Positions 59,808 to 64,000 of a stretch of DNA of 64,000 nt are shown here, piece after piece. The DNA is taken from NCBI GenBank assembly GCA_001695595.3, contig MBPM02000001.1, forward strand, positions 1,984,001-2,048,000, read 5' to 3'. This DNA comes from Plasmopara viticola. Taxonomy: Eukaryota; Oomycota; Peronosporomycetes; Peronosporales; Peronosporaceae. Positions within the stretch are counted from its first letter, which is position 1, and every line of letters starts with the position of its first letter. The notes below the pieces were generated by a model that did not search any database, was not told the origin of the DNA, and was given only the letters and a program-made list of their open reading frames with translations. The position numbers were made by a program, and so were the translations under genes.

Positions 59808-62789
59808 TTAAATTTTGGACAAAAACATGTTTGTGACCTTGCTTTCGACATCACCTGCCCCAGATCAGACGTATAATGGCTCGAGTGGTATAGAAAACAT
59901 CGCTCATATAGATAATGCCCTTCGTTTGCAAAAAGCGCAGCCATTGTAGATTATTCAAAGCTCTCAGCAATTTCAGTCCATGTATTCGCTATATTTCTCT
60001 TCCCCAATCTTTAACCATCATAATTTAATCGATAACATTGACCTTAAATTAAGGACTCGCCAAGGACACTTTCCTTCGCTCTGCTATTTTCGAAAGTAAT
60101 ACGGTATTCGTGGCTCTATCACCTCAATATTTATATCATTTTTTGAGGCATCAAATTACTAAAGTTAACACTTGAAGATATAAACAAAAGTTTAGCAATA
60201 GTTTCTATTCAATCGTTCTTTTTCGATTTATTTTACTCCTTTTAGCAATAGTTACTATTCAATCGTTCTTTTTCGAATTATTTTACTCCTAAACAACAAA
60301 TTTTGATCCCAGGGCAAGCCTTAATTGACGACTTACCTGTTTTTGCTTGACGGTAGAAACCGCTTACAAGATGAATTTTCAGCAGATAAGGCGTCAACGA
60401 AGAGGACAAAAATTCGTCCGAGAGCAGAAGGTTGTCCGATTGAAGAAAAAATCGGACGACTACTAATACCTTCGGCGAAGGCCACGCCTACTTGGCGTCA
60501 TACGGTGAAGTTTTAGCTGCTCCCGAAAACCTCGTCATAGAATTAAACAACGCAGCGGATTACTTAAGGACGGAAAGTCTACTCCCTACGATGATCAAAT
60601 CTCGTGGCACTGATCACTACACTATGCTAAGCAAGACAACACCGCCATTTGCGGACATATTCAGAGGGACATAGGTTGGCGAGTACAATATTGCGGAGAT
60701 CGCGGTGGCAATATATGCGACAACAACAGGCATTGTGGTGCTAGCTTTTTCAGCACATTTATGTCCTTTTATTTTACCGGCAAGAGGCTTTGCGAGACAC
60801 GTGTAGTTAGCCTTGTATTTTTGCAAATATGTAGCTAGCTCCAAATGCTTTTTTGAGATCGTGTCGCAGCTCAATTTGAGTTGACTTTCACTTCTTAACC
60901 TCATGGCTGCTTACAATTTAGCCGAGAACTTCATTCCCCTTTGCCGCAAAGACCACTTATCGGTGTCCGTAAGACGTTTATTGGTCCCCATTACCTTAAT
61001 CGTTCTTTTGTGTAGCCCGAATAGCCCTCCAGGGCCGATTGATTTCTTTCAAAACAGATCAAATTGTCAGAGTATGTCCGGGTAAACGCTCGAATCGGTC
61101 AAACTAATAGTGCGGCCAAACGAAAAAACTCAAGTATCGCCGATGCGTTAGACAGCTTTTTTAGCATCACCTATCCCTCCCATATCTTTTGACGTATTAA
61201 TTGTCGTCAGGGGTACCTCATCGATATATGATATCCAACCTAGAAGTAACTTACAATGTACAGTGCACTGCTCTCCCCACCTCCTTGCCAGCGAAAGTTG
61301 AGCTGGACATTTGAGGCCACATCTCTCTCGGCCTGCTTAATGTAGCTTGAGTGCTCACGGAATATTTACGTTCTGCCCCGCCTATGCTTTTGTTGTCCAT
61401 AAACGCGGCGGTTGCGACCTCTCTCGAGAAATAACTACTAGCCATTCCGGTCAGAAGAGCTTTTATCTCTTTGACAAATCTACAAGCTCCTTCTAATCCT
61501 GGCATATCACAAGATAATTTGACCTCCTAAATTCACATTGTTAGGCAGCTAGAAAAGTAGCGTCAGCTGATGGGAAGCTTATCACAGGCGGCGCCCTTAC
61601 AAAGAGTACTGCGATCTATGTGCCGATTCGCGTGCTAAATCACCGAGGCCAAATTTGCTTTTTTGTTACTTCGTCCGAAACAATTAGACATCACAGCCAT
61701 TCCGATCTCTATAACCCGAAGCAATATATCTTCTCTTTGGAGAAAAGCGAAGGCATACTGCTCAGAACTTCACACTTTTTGTGAATGGTTTCGTTTGAGT
61801 GATTCATTCACCTTGGGTGCCTGCGTGATCAGCGCATACTACCTCTCATCTTCTCTTGAAATTACTCCAAAATAGCGTTCCCATAGTCGGATAGTACTTC
61901 CAGACGTGCACTGGTCGCAATTATTATGCAATCAAGTGTTGCGACACCTCGGTCCTGACAGGGACTGTCGGCTCATTCAGCCCGTCTTAAATGTCCTGAG
62001 GCACTGCCTTATCCTCACAGAGGGTCAACTGATACGACTCAAACGTAGATAAACCAAAAGTGCTACCAGTGGGGCTACTGCAGCTATATTTTTGAAAGAG
62101 TCTTAACTCAAGTCTCTGGCCTTTGTTACAAACATAAAATTAGACGCGACGCAGATCCGCTGCTTATATATCAGTAGGAACGATAATGACTGTAGGATAT
62201 TCGCGCTCTATTTATAAATCTAAATTGCGTTCACTATCATTTTGAAGAGCAAAAATTAAATACGTTTTGGTGTAAAAACTAGAGCAGATTGTTAGAGTCA
62301 GGTCAATAATAAGCCCTTTCAAATGTCACTAATTCGTGTTGCAGTTAGTGTGACACACTATGCGTTATTTGCAAGCTCTCTATAAAATTTGGCGTTAATA
62401 GCGTATGGCATCAAATGCTTTGTGCATTCTTTTTAAAGCCGTGGCGCTGACAAGCTTATGTAAGACAGGTATGTCTTAATGACAATACTTTACAATTCAA
62501 TCTGCCAAAATTGTTGTTTCTGTGATCGCTATACAGTGAGACTTGTATGTTTAAATAATGCTCGAAAAACTAAGATATTAAGGACTTTCTAGGCGAGCAG
62601 ACCGAGCCGGTTCCAGGCTTATATTGAAATAAGATTATGTCGAAGCGGTTATGGTATGCAGTCTTACCAAAAATGCATGGTATGCCGCTAATAATAATTG
62701 TAGCCAGCTCTGCGAATCTAAAATAAAAGTATTATTTGTGTCATTGCATGTATCAGAAAGTCGCGATAATGTTTCGCGTATAACAATTT
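59808..62789. other. gene-poor stretch
   Basis: About 3 kb, AT-rich, with small unassigned frames (60325-60516 +, 60617-60904 -, 61251-61505 -, 61663-61875 +). A 50-bp tandem repeat at 60191-60290 is listed separately. GTCCGATT / AATCGGAC near 60435 can form an 8-bp hairpin of doubtful meaning. Confidence 0.45.
60191..60290. repeat. 50-bp tandem repeat, two units
   Basis: Two directly adjacent 50-bp units (60191-60240 and 60241-60290), each starting TTTAGCAATAGTT and ending TTATTTTACTCCT, with only two mismatches. A recent local duplication. Confidence 0.9.
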
Positions 62790-64000
62790 TCATAGGATGT
62801 CTTCGCCAAAAGTAAACCGCAGCATCCGGAGATAGGTTGGCTTGAAACAAAATGCGGGTCTGGACATGATGAGCGACATCGAGAGGCAAAACAAAAGTAC
62901 TTCACTGTGTTTTACATAGCGTACTAGACCGCGGCGTTTTAAAAGTTCCCACACGATTGTAAGTGCACGCGGAAAGCAGTACAACATGAGCTCAAAGCGG
63001 CGCTTGGTATGTTCAAAGTATAGGGCTCCACTCGTTGCGACCTGGTGAGTGAGTTTACGTGAGTTTTGTGATAGTTACTAAGTATTTATCACAACAAGTA
63101 AAGTACTTACCCCAGCTACCAGCAATGCTGCGATAGAGTCTCTGTGAAACACGTTGCGAGCTGTACAAATGACAAGTTTCACTATTGTCTAAACAACATT
63201 CAAAAATCAATTTTTGTTCCATGACACGTTTTAAGGCACACAAACCTGGTGTGATGTAAGGAATGCTGACGAACAAAGCACCGCATAGGAGGTCCGCGCA
63301 ATCGTAACCAATGGTGTCTTCTTCAATTCTTGAAAGCGAAACAATATCGCGGGAAGAAAACGCACTGGAAAATAGATTTGCATTGACCTCACTAGACCAA
63401 GAAACCAATTTTTAAAGGCGTGCGTCACGCATGATTCCCTGATAAAAGAAAATTAAAAAATCTTTTACATGATCACATACAATATTAACGTACGTGTGCA
63501 AGTGAGGCTGGCACGGACGAAATGGAAGCAAATTACCATGCATGCCGCGCTCGCCACGCATGCGATGACGCATGGCGTACTCCAATCCGTGGTCGGTTAC
63601 CGCGCCAATCCGACAAATCCACTGATAATAACTCTGTACGTAACCTTGAGGGTCAGCGCCGTAGTTGCAACTAGCTACTTCAACCAATTACCTTACTTTT
63701 GGCAACAACGTTGGGTCTACAACAAAGCCATACGTAAGAGCAGCATTGCTCAAAGCAAATAAAAATTCTGTCGCGTTCCGCCGTGACGGCAAGACGCCAA
63801 TCAATACCAAATGGCGACAAACTACGTCCAGCATGCGCACAAATATGTACAGTGAAATAGTGCTACGTCTTGAAGGCGAGTCTAGCAGCAATGCCGATCC
63901 AGACACTGCCCCGGCAACGGCCAAAGTAATAGCATCTCTATCCCCGCCACGAACTGCTCGCATGACAATTTTCGTAACTCGAAAGATCCCGACCATACTT
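62790..64000 (-). CDS. TMEM135-like membrane protein (3' part, runs off the window)
   Basis: TMEM135 family proteins are multi-pass membrane proteins of peroxisomes and mitochondria, linked to peroxisome content and mitochondrial fission. Five exons are seen: 63697 to beyond 64000, 63494-63633, 63246-63438, 63111-63188 and 62790-63041. All junctions are GT-AG and in phase, coding for about 320 residues in the window. Family marks are the two related halves. The first half ends with AITLAVAGAVSGSALLL, SRRSTISLYIFVRMLD and SYYQWICRIG. The second has ESCVTHAFKNWFLGLVRSM, YFPVRFLPAILFRF, HRDSIAALLVAG, KRRFELMLYCFPRALTIVW and HSEVLLFCLSMSLIM. The stop is at 62790. The ATG at 63996 may be internal: the N-terminal half of the first repeat should lie to the right of the window. 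The exon chain is too consistent to be chance. Confidence 0.8.

Overview
The window looks like a piece of an oomycete genome, most likely the Phytophthora / downy mildew lineage. The evidence is a Crinkler-type (LFLAK) effector relic, eukaryotic housekeeping genes with short GT-AG introns, single-exon genes between AT-rich spacers, and Ty3/gypsy, LINE, SINE and MITE-like debris. It holds about ten intact genes in a few compact islands. The rest is gene-poor sequence full of decayed genes and transposon remains.

Layout. 1-2,690: gene-poor, with a short relic of an ALG1-like mannosyltransferase. 2,690-6,993: WDR6-like WD40 protein (+) converging on a four-exon ATG8 (-). 7,531-9,079: near full-length dead copy of chaperonin subunit CCT5. 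9,815-10,854: a LINE-derived short element, then a 586-bp MITE-like element with 8-bp target duplications. 10,863-14,750: unresolved coding traces. 14,751-18,556: a ~1.9-kb direct tandem duplication, each unit carrying a broken C2H2-finger/coiled-coil gene. 22,256-26,881: the densest island, RFC4 (+), SEC13 (-), a seven-exon BRCT-only REV1-like gene (+) and RAB1 (-). 27,773-29,082: Crinkler pseudogene. 29,083-39,212: gene-poor, with two Ty3/gypsy relics and another LINE-derived short element. 39,213-43,499: SRPBCC-like protein, a dead papain-family protease copy, and an intact papain-family protease with a C-terminal membrane anchor. 43,806-44,117: tRNA-derived SINE. 44,135-52,431: gene-poor. 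52,432-53,636: internally deleted LINE. 54,339-55,328: unknown membrane-anchored protein. 59,447-59,792: third LINE-derived short element. 62,790-64,000: 3' part of a five-exon TMEM135-like gene running off the right edge.

The intact genes are mostly unlinked housekeeping functions: tRNA modification, autophagy, clamp loading, COPII coat, Rab traffic, and peroxisomal/mitochondrial membrane. SEC13 and RAB1 both serve ER-Golgi traffic. RFC4 and the REV1-like protein both touch replication or damage tolerance. No operon-like logic is seen.

The most interesting signals are four. (i) A short non-autonomous family built from three separate pieces of a LINE, with identical internal junctions in three copies and target-site duplications at every insertion, beside its RT-less relative. 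(ii) A REV1-like gene reduced to its BRCT domain but keeping an intact seven-exon structure. (iii) A tandemly duplicated zinc-finger/coiled-coil gene whose two copies share one frame discontinuity. (iv) A MITE-like element with a doubled subterminal motif. All assignments rest on reading the sequence and remembered family features; no database search was possible.
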